This document shows, one piece after another, positions 8,389-17,800 of a stretch of 64,000 nucleotides of DNA. Source of the stretch: JAFNAG01 sp963721405 (lineage in GTDB: Bacteria; Acidobacteriota; UBA6911); the NCBI GenBank assembly GCA_963721405.1, contig CAVRJA010000002.1, forward strand, positions 310,001 through 374,000, read 5' to 3'. A program made the translations under genes and the position numbers. Under the pieces are notes generated by a model, which ran no database searches, was not told the origin of the DNA, and saw only the letters and a program-made list of their open reading frames with translations. The first letter of the stretch is position 1, and each line of letters begins with the position of its first letter.

Positions 8389-9324
8389 CTATTCCTGTGT
8401 TACAAGGTTAATGAAGACGTCTTCGAGGCTCATGGAGATGCCGCGCAATTCGAGCAGGCCCCAGCCCTGGGAGACGACTTCCTGGGCCAGAACGCTGCGC
8501 AGATCGGTCTGAAGCTTGCATTCGACTGTATATGTCACGGGGCTGCCGTCCGCCGTCTCCTCCGCACGCACTCCGATCACGCCGTCGACGCCGCCGAGTT
8601 TCTCCAGCACCGCCGCCCTCGGCCCCTGGATGACGATGGCGATCTTCTCGGCGCCCTTCATCTGGTTCGTCAGGCCGGCGGGCGTGTCCATAGCCACGAC
8701 CTTGCCCTTGTTGATGATGACCACGCGGTTGCAGGTCATGCTCACTTCCGGCAGGATGTGGGTCGACAAAATGACGGTGTGATCCCCGGACAGGCCCTTG
8801 ATGAGGGAGCGGACTTCAAAGATCTGCTTGGGATCCAGGCCGATCGTGGGTTCGTCCAGGATGAGGACTTCCGGGTTGTTCAACAGCGCCTGCGCGAGGC
8901 CGACGCGCTGCTTGTACCCCTTGGACAGCTTGCCGATGATCCGGTTCCGGACATCCGCGATGGCGCACTTCTCCATGGCGTCATCGACCATTGCCTTGCG
9001 TCGGGACGACGGGGCCCCTTTGATTTTCGCCACAAAATGCAGGTACGCTTCGACCGTCATTTCCGGGTAGAGGGGCGGATTCTCCGGAAGGTATCCGATC
9101 CGGCGCCGGACTTCGAAGCTCTCTTCGAAGACATCGTATCCTGCCACTCGCGCGGTGCCGTCGGTAGCCGGCATGAAGCAGGTGAGGACGCGCATGGTCG
9201 TAGTCTTGCCGGCACCGTTCGGCCCCAAGAAGCCGAGAATCTCACCCTTCTGCACGGTGAATGAAATCCCGTCGACCGCCCTTCGGCCGCCAAACACCTT
9301 GGTCAGATTGTCGACTTCTATCAC
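8389..9324 (-). CDS. ABC transporter ATP-binding protein (ABC-2 exporter)
   Basis: A 311-residue ATPase with Walker A GPNGAGKTT (about residue 31), signature region LSKGYKQRVGLAQALL and Walker B VLILDEPTIGLDP, then the H-loop STHILPE. A C-terminal extension of about 80 residues is typical of GldA/CcmA-type exporters. I chose the GTG at 9324 (VIEVDNLTKVF) because GGAGGG lies about 8 nt upstream; a frame from 9351 adds nine non-conserved residues. First gene of the operon running down to 4532. A promoter is visible at 9358-9386. Confidence 0.95.
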   Translation of the reverse strand: MIEVDNLTKVFGGRRAVDGISFTVQKGEILGFLGPNGAGKTTTMRVLTCFMPATDGTARVAGYDVFEESFEVRRRIGYLPENPPLYPEMTVEAYLHFVAKIKGAPSSRRKAMVDDAMEKCAIADVRNRIIGKLSKGYKQRVGLAQALLNNPEVLILDEPTIGLDPKQIFEVRSLIKGLSGDHTVILSTHILPEVSMTCNRVVIINKGKVVAMDTPAGLTNQMKGAEKIAIVIQGPRAAVLEKLGGVDGVIGVRAEETADGSPVTYTVECKLQTDLRSVLAQEVVSQGWGLLELRGISMSLEDVFINLVTQE

Positions 9325-9357
9325 GCCTGAACCCTCCAGATTTGGACGCAAGATCGA

Positions 9358-9386
9358 ATATTAGTTAATCGAAGTGGATCCGTCAA
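9358..9386 (-). promoter_or_regulatory. Sigma-70-type promoter of the ABC exporter operon
   Basis: Minus-strand TTGACG (9381-9386), a 17-nt spacer and TAATAT (9358-9363). The start point would be near 9351, about 25 nt before the GTG at 9324. Confidence 0.6.
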
Positions 9387-9474
9387 CTTCAACCGAAGGG
9401 CGGGTCGCGCTCGCCAAGGTGCGGTTCTGCAACAGGAAAACGAATTTTTCCCGGTACGGGATTGAAGATTTTTG

Positions 9475-9503
9475 TTGCAAATTGAAAAAAAAACTTTTAT
9501 AAA
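9475..9503 (+). promoter_or_regulatory. Sigma-70-type promoter of rpoD
   Basis: TTGCAA (9475-9480), 17 nt, TATAAA (9498-9503). It lies in an A/T-rich stretch and would give an unusually long leader of about 385 nt before the rpoD ATG at 9897. Confidence 0.6.
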
Positions 9504-9509
9504 GGATGG

Positions 9510-9896
9510 CTTTTGTTAGAGTAGACTTCAGTAAGGCGGCTTCGGTTAGGATTCAAGCAGTCGGCACGAAACCCGGACGGGACCTCTGGCACGCTTCATC
9601 CCCACACGGCGTCCGGTAAATCGTAAAAAAGTTCGAAGATTAGGGAACCGGCATTCTGGTCCGGCGTATAACTTTAAGACCGATTAGAGTGAGGGATAGT
9701 CTTGAAAAATCAAGGTCTTAAAACCACCAAAAAAATTCCCTCAAATTGAAACTATTTCCTGCCGGTTGTTATCTATAGATGTGAGCGTTTCTTGGGGACT
9801 GAGGGGAATGCCGGCTGAGCACGGCCGGCTGAAAAAAACAGAAGGTTCTAAGACACTGCTATTCGGATCTGATTCCAGAGTTGAGGCATAGACCAT
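9510..9896 (+). ncRNA. Long structured 5' leader of rpoD (no gene seen)
   Basis: This 387-nt gene-free stretch follows the rpoD promoter. It holds an exact 9-bp inverted repeat TTTAAGACC/GGTCTTAAA (9673-9681 and 9714-9722). That repeat encloses a smaller hairpin CTTGA/TCAAG (9701-9714). GAGGGA (about 9691) can pair with TCCCTC downstream (about 9739). A GC-rich repeated GCCGGCTGA segment lies near 9810-9832. The arrangement suggests a folded leader RNA; no known riboswitch class is recognised. Confidence 0.4.
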
Positions 9897-11501
9897 ATGA
9901 TTGAATTGGAAGAAGACGTGATGGAGAGTTCGGATCTTTACGAATCCGAAGATATTGATGGGCGGGAAGATGGGACCGACGACGAATTTTCCGGGGTTAC
10001 CCGCGCAAACTACGTCGATCGTGTCCGTTTCAGCCGTGTGCCTTCGGAGGATCGTCCGGTGGCGAAGGGGGAATCCGCCCCTTCCACGGATCCCCTCTAC
10101 ATCTATTACCGGAGCATGAGCAAGATCCCGTTGCTCACCCGGGAAGAAGAGGTCTACCTCGCAAAAAAGATCGAGGCGGCGAAAATCAACACCCTACGTC
10201 TGCTCTCGCTCACCTCGATCAGCTCGGCGCGGTTGCTGGAGCTCGGTTCGGAGTTGCAGCCGGCATCGATGAGCCAGAGCACAGCCGTTCCGAACCTGAT
10301 GGAAGCCAACCAGGAGCATGAGGCGGAGAACGAGATTTCCCTCGAGGAACGCAATCGCGTGAGGGAGCTGGAAATCCGGCGCATCCTGCATGGCATCGAA
10401 CGACATGAAAAGCGGTACCGGGAGATGAAGCTCCAGATGAAGCGCACCGGAGTGCGCGCTTCCGGCCGGACCAAGGAGCTTGCCAAGATCAGGAATTGCC
10501 GCGAGGCCGTCTTTAAGACCCTGAGTCGCATAGAGTTGACCGAAAACCAGGTCAACCACCTCGTCGGCGGCCTGGAAGACGTCTTGAACCGGATGGAGTG
10601 GAGCGAGAAAGTCCGGCGCATGTCGCGTTCCGCCGAAAAGGACCACACCAGCCAGCGTGCGGCCCGCGCGCGGCGCAAGGCCCTGGAAGTGGAATATCTG
10701 ACGGACGCCGGCGAACTGCGCAAGATCGTGAACCTGATCAATGAGAACAAGGCCGAGATGGCCCGCGCGAAAGACGAGTTTGTTCGCGCTAACCTGCGGC
10801 TCGTGCTCAGTATCGCCAAGAACTACTCCTACCCCGGGCTGGACCTGCTCGACCTGGTGCAGGAAGGAAACATCGGGCTGATGAAGGCAGTCGACAAGTT
10901 CAACTACCGCCTGGGGCACAAGTTCTCCACGTATGCCACCTGGTGGATCCGGCAGAGCATCACCCGTGCGATCGCCGACCAGGGCAGGACGATCCGGATA
11001 CCGGTTCACATGGTGGAAGCCATGAACCGGGTGCTGAAGACCTCGAACGAGTTGTCAAAGCGGATGGGCCGAGAACCGTCGGTTCACGAGTTGGCCAAGG
11101 AACTGAAGACGCCCGTGGCCAAGGTGACGCAGATCCTGAAGGCAGCCCAGGAGCCGATTTCCCTGGAAGCCACGATATCCGACAACAAGGACGCTGTGTT
11201 GAACAAGTTCATCGAGGACAAGACGGCAGTTTCGCCCGACGACGACGTCATGAGGCACAGCCTGCGCGAGGTGACGGATGCGGCGCTTCAGACTCTCTCC
11301 CCTCGCGAGCAGGAAATCGTGCGCATGCGCTATGGCTTGAATGAGATTGGAAAGGAGTACACGCTCCAGGAAGTCGGGGAGATGTTCCAGGTGACCCGCG
11401 AGCGGATTCGTCAGATCGAGGAAAAGGCGCTGCTGAAACTGCGCAGCCCCTACCGTTCCAGCAAACTGCGGGAGTTTTCCGACTTCGTAAGCAAGAACTG
11501 A
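9897..11501 (+). CDS. rpoD: RNA polymerase sigma factor, RpoD/SigA type
   Basis: Primary-type sigma-70 factor of 534 residues. Region 1.2 is DPLYIYYRSMSKIPLLTREE (about 62-81). A non-conserved, charged insert spans about 95-270. Region 2 reads NLRLVLSIAKNYSYPGLDLLDL followed by the QEGNIGLMKAVDKF and YATWWIRQSITRAI core-binding and -10 recognition helices (about 300-365). Region 3 follows, and region 4.2 carries the helix-turn-helix EVGEMFQVTRERIRQIEEKAL. The ATG at 9897 has GAGG 10 nt upstream. It stands alone, convergent with the HU gene. Confidence 0.95.
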   Translation: MIELEEDVMESSDLYESEDIDGREDGTDDEFSGVTRANYVDRVRFSRVPSEDRPVAKGESAPSTDPLYIYYRSMSKIPLLTREEEVYLAKKIEAAKINTLRLLSLTSISSARLLELGSELQPASMSQSTAVPNLMEANQEHEAENEISLEERNRVRELEIRRILHGIERHEKRYREMKLQMKRTGVRASGRTKELAKIRNCREAVFKTLSRIELTENQVNHLVGGLEDVLNRMEWSEKVRRMSRSAEKDHTSQRAARARRKALEVEYLTDAGELRKIVNLINENKAEMARAKDEFVRANLRLVLSIAKNYSYPGLDLLDLVQEGNIGLMKAVDKFNYRLGHKFSTYATWWIRQSITRAIADQGRTIRIPVHMVEAMNRVLKTSNELSKRMGREPSVHELAKELKTPVAKVTQILKAAQEPISLEATISDNKDAVLNKFIEDKTAVSPDDDVMRHSLREVTDAALQTLSPREQEIVRMRYGLNEIGKEYTLQEVGEMFQVTRERIRQIEEKALLKLRSPYRSSKLREFSDFVSKN

Positions 11502-11525
11502 AAACTAAAACTGTCCGTGGCAATG

Positions 11526-11561
11526 AAAAAGGCCCCCCGGGATCCGGGGGGCTTTTTTTTT
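11526..11561 (+). terminator. Strong bidirectional terminator between rpoD and HU
   Basis: GCCCCCCGG-GAT-CCGGGGGGC (11532-11552) is a perfect 9-bp stem followed by nine T and preceded by a run of A. It can therefore end transcription of rpoD on the plus strand and of the HU gene on the minus strand. Confidence 0.92.
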
Positions 11562-11584
11562 AGAACAGGAAGCCGTCGGAATCT

Positions 11585-11863
11585 CTACTTGACCGACGTC
11601 TTGAGTTCTTTGCCGGGAGTGAACTTCGGGATCTTGCGCGCCGCGATTTTGATGACTTCGCCGGTCTGGGGGTTTCGTCCCTTGCGCGCTTTCCTCTTGG
11701 CGACAGAGAAGGTCCCGAAACCGACGAGCGTGACCTTCTGGTTCTTTTTTAAGGAGGCGGTGATGCCTCCGATGAGGGCCTCGAATACGGTTTCAGCCTT
11801 GTGTTTGGTGATGGCTGCATCCTTTGCGATCTTCGCTACCAGGTCTCCTTTGTTCAAAGGCAT
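11585..11863 (-). CDS. hup: HU family DNA-binding protein
   Basis: Small nucleoid protein of 92 residues that bends DNA as a dimer. It opens MPLNKGDLVAKIAKDA and contains the HU/IHF arm signature VGFGTFSVAKRKARKGRNP. The ATG at 11863 is preferred over an upstream GTG (11884) because it gives the canonical N-terminus and has AAGGAGG just ahead. The distal arm is basic, as in HU rather than IHF subunits, but the exact class is uncertain. Monocistronic, ending in the shared terminator with rpoD. Confidence 0.93.
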   Translation of the reverse strand: MPLNKGDLVAKIAKDAAITKHKAETVFEALIGGITASLKKNQKVTLVGFGTFSVAKRKARKGRNPQTGEVIKIAARKIPKFTPGKELKTSVK

Positions 11864-11911
11864 ATCCTCCTTGGCTGGGCTCACTGCTGACGATGATTCG
11901 GAATGACGGCA

Positions 11912-11940
11912 CTATTAGCATTGCGTCCTGGGCCAGTCAA
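11912..11940 (-). promoter_or_regulatory. Sigma-70-type promoter of the HU gene
   Basis: Minus-strand TTGACT (11935-11940) and TAATAG (11912-11917) separated by 17 nt, about 49 nt upstream of the ATG. Confidence 0.5.
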
Positions 11941-11992
11941 GCGAATTCCGTGCCGGAGCAGGCCCACGACTGAGAGCCGCGGGCGTAAGCGT

Positions 11993-12049
11993 CCGGGTGT
12001 GCGGAAACCCGGTGGCCCGTGCTGAGGGCCGATGCGGCATGTCATGCCG
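11993..12049. repeat. Cluster of short perfect inverted repeats ahead of the GH57 gene
   Basis: Three stems follow each other within 60 nt: CCGGGT/ACCCGG (11993-12012), GGCCC/GGGCC (12014-12030) and CGGCATG-T-CATGCCG (12035-12049). The last is nearly a full 15-bp palindrome and could be an operator or an RNA hairpin in the leader of the glycogen operon. No function can be assigned. Confidence 0.45.
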
Positions 12050-12163
12050 ACCGCTTGCTGGCGAGCACCGCCATGCGAGTCGGGCCGGATCACCCTGGGG
12101 ATAGTCCCTCTTGTAATTCCGCGGCTGTAGCGGGTAGAGTAAGTCGCCCTTTGAGGAGGCAAT

Positions 12164-14323
12164 GTGTCTAAGAAGCCCCTTTGCATCGCTATCCTGTGGC
12201 ACATGCACCAGCCGGATTACGGGGACGAACGGACGGGAGAGATTTATCTGCCCTGGACGCGATTTCACGCCATCAAGGACTACTACGACATGGCGGCGTT
12301 GGTGGCAGAGGCCAAGGGGATGCGTGTGACCATAAACGTCGTCCCTTCCCTGATCGACCAGCTGGAAGCGTATCATCGCGGCACGGCGCGCGAGACATAC
12401 GCTTCACTCACAATGCGCGACGCAGCGACACTTGACGGGCGCGAAAAAGCCTTCCTGCACTCGAGTTTCTTCCAGCTCCCGTGGAAGCAGATGATCATGC
12501 CCTATCCCCGATACAAGGAGCTGCTGGAGCGGCGCGGCACCCCGGACAGCCAGGGGGTCTACAGCTCGGCCCTGAAGCGATTCACGACCCAGGATTACCG
12601 CGACCTGCAGGTCTGGTTCAACTTAAGCTGGTGCGGCAACGAGATGCGGCGCGATCCGGCCATCTCAGATATGATCCGCAAGGGGCGCGAATTCAGCGAG
12701 GAAGACAAGAGGCGCCTGCTGCAGCTTCAGATCGCATTTATCGGCCGGATTCTTCCGTTTTATCGGAAGCAACTGGAAGAACACGGCGTCGAAATCTCGG
12801 TTTCGCCCTATTACCATCCGATTCTCCCATTGCTTTGCGACAGTCAAGCGGCGCGCGAGGTCCTCCCGGATATCGCGTTGCCGGCCAACCGGTTCGCCTT
12901 TCCCGGGGATGCGCAGGAACAGATCGGCCGGGCCCGAACCCGCTTCACGGAAGTCTTCGGCCAGGCGCCACGCGGCATGTGGCCGTCCGAGGGGGCAATC
13001 AGCGATGCCGTGTCCTCCCTGGCCCGCGACGCGGGTCTGCGATGGCTGGCATCCGACGAGGGAGTGCTCCTGAATTCGCTAAAGAAATCGGGACGGGATA
13101 GCTCGGCGCTTGCGCCTGCACAGAAGTATCGCGCGTGGCGGCGCCAGGACGGGCCCGCCTTGTTTTTCCGCGATCACGGCCTGTCGGACCTGATCGGTTT
13201 CACCTACTCGCACTGGGGGGAGGAGGAAGCGGTCGGCGACTTCATCCAGCGCCTGAACCGGATCTATGAGGCTTTGCCGGACGACGGGCGACACTACGTG
13301 GCGCCGGTAATCCTGGACGGAGAGAACGCCTGGGAGCACTACCCCCGGAACGGGGCGCCATTTCTCGGGCTGCTATACCGCCGGCTGACGGAGGCGGATT
13401 TTCTGCAAACGGTGACCTTCTCGGAATATCTGGATCTCGAGCCGCATCCAGAACCCATCGAGACCATCGCCGCGGGTAGTTGGATCTACAGCAGCCTTTC
13501 CACCTGGCTTGGCCACCCGGAGAAAAATGCCGCTTGGGAAGCATTGTCCGGCGCCCGGCAGACGTACGCGCGCCTTCCGGAGGCCGGCGCCGAGCTGCAG
13601 CGGGCGAGTGCATTCCAGGAACTCATGATTGCCGAGGGGAGCGACTGGTTCTGGTGGTTCGGCGAGGACCACCAGACGCAGAATGCCGCCGAGTTCGATG
13701 CGCTCTTCCGCGGCCATCTCAAGAACGTCTACCGCCTGCTCGGGGAAGCTTCGCCCAAGGGGCTTGACACCCCGATCAAGAAAGCGGATGTCCGGACACA
13801 GTTTCGGAATCCGGTACACACCCTTTCGCCGCGGATCGACGGCAGAGTCACCGATTACTTCGAGTGGCTTGACGCCGGCTTCGCCACACCAGCAGGCGGC
13901 GGCGCCATGCACCAGACGGTGCGGCACCTGGAAAAGGTCTTTTTCGGTTACGACACCCGGGCATTCTATGTCCGAGTGGACTTTGCCCGTGGCGGATTGC
14001 AGGGCCTGCCGCCGCAGGTCTCAGTGCAGCTGCAGTTTGTGTCTCCGAGAGAATGCCGCCTGGTGGCGGAACGCAGCGGCGGGGCATGGCGCTGCAGCCT
14101 GTCCGGCCCTGAGGAGAGCGACCAGCAAGCCGCGGTTGCCGGAGGCAAAATCCTCGAGATCTGCATCCCCCTGAAGGCGCTTGGCCTCCAGGATGCGGAC
14201 GAAGTCCGGTATTTCGTCGCGCTTTACGAAAAGGACCGCGAATTGGAGCGATTTCCCTCCACTGGTTTTCTGGTCGTGCCGGTGGATCCCTGGGAGTTGG
14301 ATCAGCAGGAGTGGATTGTTTAA
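12164..14323 (+). CDS. Glycoside hydrolase family 57 protein
   Basis: Retaining alpha-glucan-active enzyme (amylase, pullulanase or glucanotransferase type). The 719-residue product has GH57 region 1 WHMHQPDYGD (residue 12 on), the region with the likely catalytic Glu MWPSEGAISDAV (about 273) and the region with the likely catalytic Asp LDGENAWEHY (about 385). The C-terminal 170 residues form a beta-rich domain (RIDGRVTDYFEWLDAG). The GTG at 12164 has GAGGAGG 8 nt upstream. It is followed without a gap by a glucan phosphorylase (TAA then ATG), so both probably process stored glycogen. Exact specificity is not readable. Confidence 0.9.
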   Translation: MSKKPLCIAILWHMHQPDYGDERTGEIYLPWTRFHAIKDYYDMAALVAEAKGMRVTINVVPSLIDQLEAYHRGTARETYASLTMRDAATLDGREKAFLHSSFFQLPWKQMIMPYPRYKELLERRGTPDSQGVYSSALKRFTTQDYRDLQVWFNLSWCGNEMRRDPAISDMIRKGREFSEEDKRRLLQLQIAFIGRILPFYRKQLEEHGVEISVSPYYHPILPLLCDSQAAREVLPDIALPANRFAFPGDAQEQIGRARTRFTEVFGQAPRGMWPSEGAISDAVSSLARDAGLRWLASDEGVLLNSLKKSGRDSSALAPAQKYRAWRRQDGPALFFRDHGLSDLIGFTYSHWGEEEAVGDFIQRLNRIYEALPDDGRHYVAPVILDGENAWEHYPRNGAPFLGLLYRRLTEADFLQTVTFSEYLDLEPHPEPIETIAAGSWIYSSLSTWLGHPEKNAAWEALSGARQTYARLPEAGAELQRASAFQELMIAEGSDWFWWFGEDHQTQNAAEFDALFRGHLKNVYRLLGEASPKGLDTPIKKADVRTQFRNPVHTLSPRIDGRVTDYFEWLDAGFATPAGGGAMHQTVRHLEKVFFGYDTRAFYVRVDFARGGLQGLPPQVSVQLQFVSPRECRLVAERSGGAWRCSLSGPEESDQQAAVAGGKILEICIPLKALGLQDADEVRYFVALYEKDRELERFPSTGFLVVPVDPWELDQQEWIV

Positions 14324-16513
14324 ATGAGCAAGTCGGAATCAGTGCAGGACGATGTTTCTTCCCTGATCGTAAGGCTCAAGCGTCTCGCGGGTAACCTCTG
14401 GTGGACCTGGAATCAGGATTGCCAGGACATTTTCCAGGAGCTTTCCCCCCGGGGATGGCAGAACCTGTATCACAATGCGGTTGCAGTTCTGCACGAGGTG
14501 TCTGATTACGAACTGCGGGTGAGGCTCCTCGACCACCGGTTTTCGTCCAGGGTCCGCGAGGCCCTCGACACCTTCGACTCCTACCTGAACGAGACAAACA
14601 CCTGGGGGCGCCGGCACGCGCCGGCGCTGCTGAAATATCCAGTGGCATACTTCACCGCCGAGTTCGGTTTTCACGAAACGCTGCCCATCGCCGCCGGCGG
14701 CCTGGGCATTCTTGCGGGAGATCATGCCCGTTCCGCCAGCGACCTGGGAATCGGTTTTGTGGGCATCAGCATTTTCTACCGCGAAGGCTACTTCCAGCAG
14801 GCGATCGATCACACCAACTGGCAGACCGAATACTACACGCTCCTCAATCCGCGGATTCTCCCGGTTGAGCCCGTTCTGGATGCGGACGGGGCGCCGCTGG
14901 TCTGCACCGTCGAGATCGACCTGAGCCAGGTTGCCTTCCGTGCCTGGCGTGTCAAGGTCGGACGTTGCCCTGTCTATCTCCTGGACTGCAACCTCCCGCA
15001 AAACGAGCAGCACTTCCGCGACCTGACCCTGCGCGTGTACGGCGGCGACAGCACGACGCGGATCATGCAGGAACTGCTGCTGGGCGTTGGCGGTGTGCGC
15101 CTGCTGCGCAGGCTCGGCATCCAGCCGTCAGTGTTCCACATCAATGAAGGGCACGTGGCCTTCCTGACGCTCGAGTTGATCCGGGAGAAGATTGCCCGCG
15201 GGGTGAGCTTTGCGGGCGCCCTGGCGGCAACCCGCGCACACTGCCATTTTACGACGCACACGCCCGTGGAGGCCGGACACGACCGGTTCACGCCGGAATT
15301 GATGAGCTATGCGTTCCACAAATTGCTGCCGCAGATAGCCCCGTCCCCCAGAGAATTCCTGGCGCTCGGCAGGGTGCACCCGGAGGACGATCGCGAAACC
15401 TTTTGCATGACCGTGCTCGCCTTAAAGGCTTCGCGTACGGCAAACGCCGTGAGCGAACTCCATGGCAGAGTAAGCCGGAAGATGTGGCACACGCTCTATC
15501 CCGACAGGACCGAAGACGAGGTGCCGATCGGGCATATCACCAACGGCATCCACCTGCTGGGCTGGATGAAGGGACCGGTGCGCAGCTTCTGGAAGCGTAA
15601 ACTCGGCCCCCAGTGGGCGCGCGACATCCATTCCCATGCATTTTGGGAGAAGATGCTCGACCCGGAGTTCGTTTCCGACGAGGAACTCTGGGCGCTGCGT
15701 TACATGCTCCGCCGCGCCCTCATCGAGTTCATCCGCCGCCGTGCTCCGCAGCCAGGGCCGCACAGGCCCCAGGCAGAGTTCATATACTTTGATCCTCTGC
15801 TGAATCCCGACGCCCTGACCATCGGTTTTGCCCGCCGTTTCGCCACGTACAAGCGGGCCCCACTCGTCTTTCAAAAATTCGATCTGATTGCGAAGCTGGT
15901 CGCGGACCGCGAACGGCCGATCCAATTTGTGTTCGCCGGCAAGGCGCATCCGATGGACAACGAGGGCAAGCGCTACATTCAGCACATCCTGGACCTCAGC
16001 AACCACAGCGAACTGCGCAACCACCTGGCGTTCATCGAGAACTACGACGTGCATATCGCCCGGCAGATGGTTTCCGGATGCGATGTCTGGCTGAACACGC
16101 CGCGCCGGCCCCTGGAGGCATCGGGGACCAGCGGCCAGAAGATCGGATGCAACGGCGGGCTGAACCTGAGCATTTTGGACGGCTGGTACCGGGAAGGATA
16201 TGACGGCACCAACGGCTTTGCCATCGGACCGGACTCGCATCCGGGCTCGGTCGAAGAGCAGGACCGGGTCGACAGTGACAATCTGTACAGTGTGCTCTGC
16301 GATAAAGTCATTCCCTGCTTTTACGATCGTGATGCCCAGGGGATACCGCGCAACTGGATCCGGATGATTCGCCGTTCCATGGCGACGCTGGTGCCTCATT
16401 TCACAACCGGGCGCATGGTCCGCGAGTACACGGAGAAATACTATCTGGCTCAGGAATCCCGGTCACAGTCGGGCAATTCCGCGGATTCCGTGCCGGCGGG
16501 CTTGCCCGGCTGA
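14324..16513 (+). CDS. glgP: Alpha-glucan phosphorylase (GT35)
   Basis: Releases glucose-1-phosphate from alpha-1,4-glucans. The 729-residue protein has the N-terminal DUF3417 helix region (LAGNLWWTWNQDCQDIF) of short-type phosphorylases, then the GT35 core with YFTAEFGFHETLPIAAGGLG. Near residue 602 is the pyridoxal-phosphate site EASGTSGQKIGCNGGLN with the Lys. It begins directly after the GH57 stop. Together they would shorten glycogen and make glucose-1-phosphate, the substrate of the next gene's pathway. Confidence 0.93.
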   Translation: MSKSESVQDDVSSLIVRLKRLAGNLWWTWNQDCQDIFQELSPRGWQNLYHNAVAVLHEVSDYELRVRLLDHRFSSRVREALDTFDSYLNETNTWGRRHAPALLKYPVAYFTAEFGFHETLPIAAGGLGILAGDHARSASDLGIGFVGISIFYREGYFQQAIDHTNWQTEYYTLLNPRILPVEPVLDADGAPLVCTVEIDLSQVAFRAWRVKVGRCPVYLLDCNLPQNEQHFRDLTLRVYGGDSTTRIMQELLLGVGGVRLLRRLGIQPSVFHINEGHVAFLTLELIREKIARGVSFAGALAATRAHCHFTTHTPVEAGHDRFTPELMSYAFHKLLPQIAPSPREFLALGRVHPEDDRETFCMTVLALKASRTANAVSELHGRVSRKMWHTLYPDRTEDEVPIGHITNGIHLLGWMKGPVRSFWKRKLGPQWARDIHSHAFWEKMLDPEFVSDEELWALRYMLRRALIEFIRRRAPQPGPHRPQAEFIYFDPLLNPDALTIGFARRFATYKRAPLVFQKFDLIAKLVADRERPIQFVFAGKAHPMDNEGKRYIQHILDLSNHSELRNHLAFIENYDVHIARQMVSGCDVWLNTPRRPLEASGTSGQKIGCNGGLNLSILDGWYREGYDGTNGFAIGPDSHPGSVEEQDRVDSDNLYSVLCDKVIPCFYDRDAQGIPRNWIRMIRRSMATLVPHFTTGRMVREYTEKYYLAQESRSQSGNSADSVPAGLPG

Positions 16514-16534
16514 CGCCTTCGCCCCGCCCCGTCG

Positions 16535-16563
16535 TTGAATTGACCCCTAAAGAGTGCTACGAT
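16535..16563 (+). promoter_or_regulatory. Possible internal promoter ahead of galT
   Basis: TTGAAT (16535-16540), 17 nt, TACGAT (16558-16563), each four of six consensus bases, in the 147-nt gap between glgP and galT. Confidence 0.35.
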
Positions 16564-16660
16564 CGGGGTTTGTCGGCCTCGGACATGCTGAGGAGGCCAT
16601 TCTGGCTGCCGGCTCCGAGGAGTCATGCGGCCCTGAAACGGAACGATACCCGCCGGACCT

Positions 16661-17689
16661 ATGCCAGAACTTCGACACGACCCGATTCAGAAGAGATGGG
16701 TGATCATCGCATCCGAACGCGGACGCCGGCCCGACGACTTCCCCCGCCTCGAACAGAACATGCCGGACGGTTTCTGTCCCTTTTGCGAAGGCAATGAGAG
16801 CAAGACTCCGCCGGAGATCACGGCCATCCGGTACAGCGGACGCGGGCCCAATGCTCCCGGATGGCAGGTGCGCGTTGTGCCCAACAAGTTTCCGGCGCTG
16901 CGCATCGAAGGCGACCTGGACCGCAAGGGGATCGGCATCCACGACCGCATGAACGGCGTCGGCGCGCATGAAGTCATCATTGAGACTCCGCGGCATGACC
17001 TCACAATGGCCGACATGCCGGTCGACGACCTTTCAAGGGTGCTCTGGATGTACCGCGAACGGCTGGTCGACCTGCTGCGTGACTCCCGTTTCAAGTACAT
17101 CCTCATTTTCAAGAACTGTGGCTCCGCCGCCGGGGCTTCCCTGGCGCATCCTCATACCCAGATCATCGCGACTCCAGTGACGCCGTTGACGCTGGCCGAG
17201 GAGTTGACGTCCGCCAGGGATCACTATCGGTACAAAGAACGCTGCCTGTTCTGCGATGTGATCGAACAGGAGGTGGAGGCAGGCGACCGCATTGTGATCT
17301 CGAATGACCGGTTCGTCGCCATCGCTCCATACGCCTCGCGTTTCCCGTTCGAGATGTTTCTGGCGCCGCGCCGCCACCATCACAGTTTTGCCGAAATCAG
17401 CGACGGCATGATCCACGACCTTGCGATTACGCTCAAGGAGGTGCTGCGGAGAATCAAGCGGTGCTTGAATGACCCGCCGTACAATTTCCTGATTCACACC
17501 ATTCCCAACGTGAAGGTGATTCCCAAACGCACCGCTTACTGGGACACGATCAACGTCGATTTCCACTGGCACATTGAGATCATCCCGCGCCTGACTCGGA
17601 TCGCCGGATTCGAGTGGGGGACAGGTTTCTACATCAATCCCACGGCCCCCGAAGAAGCGGCAAAATACCTCCGGGAAGTAGAGCTATAA
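16661..17689 (+). CDS. galT: Galactose-1-phosphate uridylyltransferase family protein
   Basis: HIT-superfamily nucleotidyltransferase of 342 residues, exchanging UMP between UDP-glucose and galactose-1-phosphate. Members in glycogen clusters may act on other sugar phosphates. The first zinc-binding pair is CPFCEG (about 38), a second Cys pair is CLFCDV, and the nucleophile motif is SLAHPHTQ (active His about 163). The ATG at 16661 gives the standard MPELRHDPIQKRWVIIA start. It lies between glgP and glgA, so it probably channels sugar phosphates in alpha-glucan metabolism. Confidence 0.92.
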   Translation: MPELRHDPIQKRWVIIASERGRRPDDFPRLEQNMPDGFCPFCEGNESKTPPEITAIRYSGRGPNAPGWQVRVVPNKFPALRIEGDLDRKGIGIHDRMNGVGAHEVIIETPRHDLTMADMPVDDLSRVLWMYRERLVDLLRDSRFKYILIFKNCGSAAGASLAHPHTQIIATPVTPLTLAEELTSARDHYRYKERCLFCDVIEQEVEAGDRIVISNDRFVAIAPYASRFPFEMFLAPRRHHHSFAEISDGMIHDLAITLKEVLRRIKRCLNDPPYNFLIHTIPNVKVIPKRTAYWDTINVDFHWHIEIIPRLTRIAGFEWGTGFYINPTAPEEAAKYLREVEL

Positions 17690-17800
17690 TTGAGATCAGA
17701 CATGCGCTCCTTTATGGGAGCTGTGTAGAACGGCAGCACAGGCTGGTCCCACAGGGTACGCTCGGGTAGCCAGAGGTTTGCCGCTGACCAAAGGAGTGTC

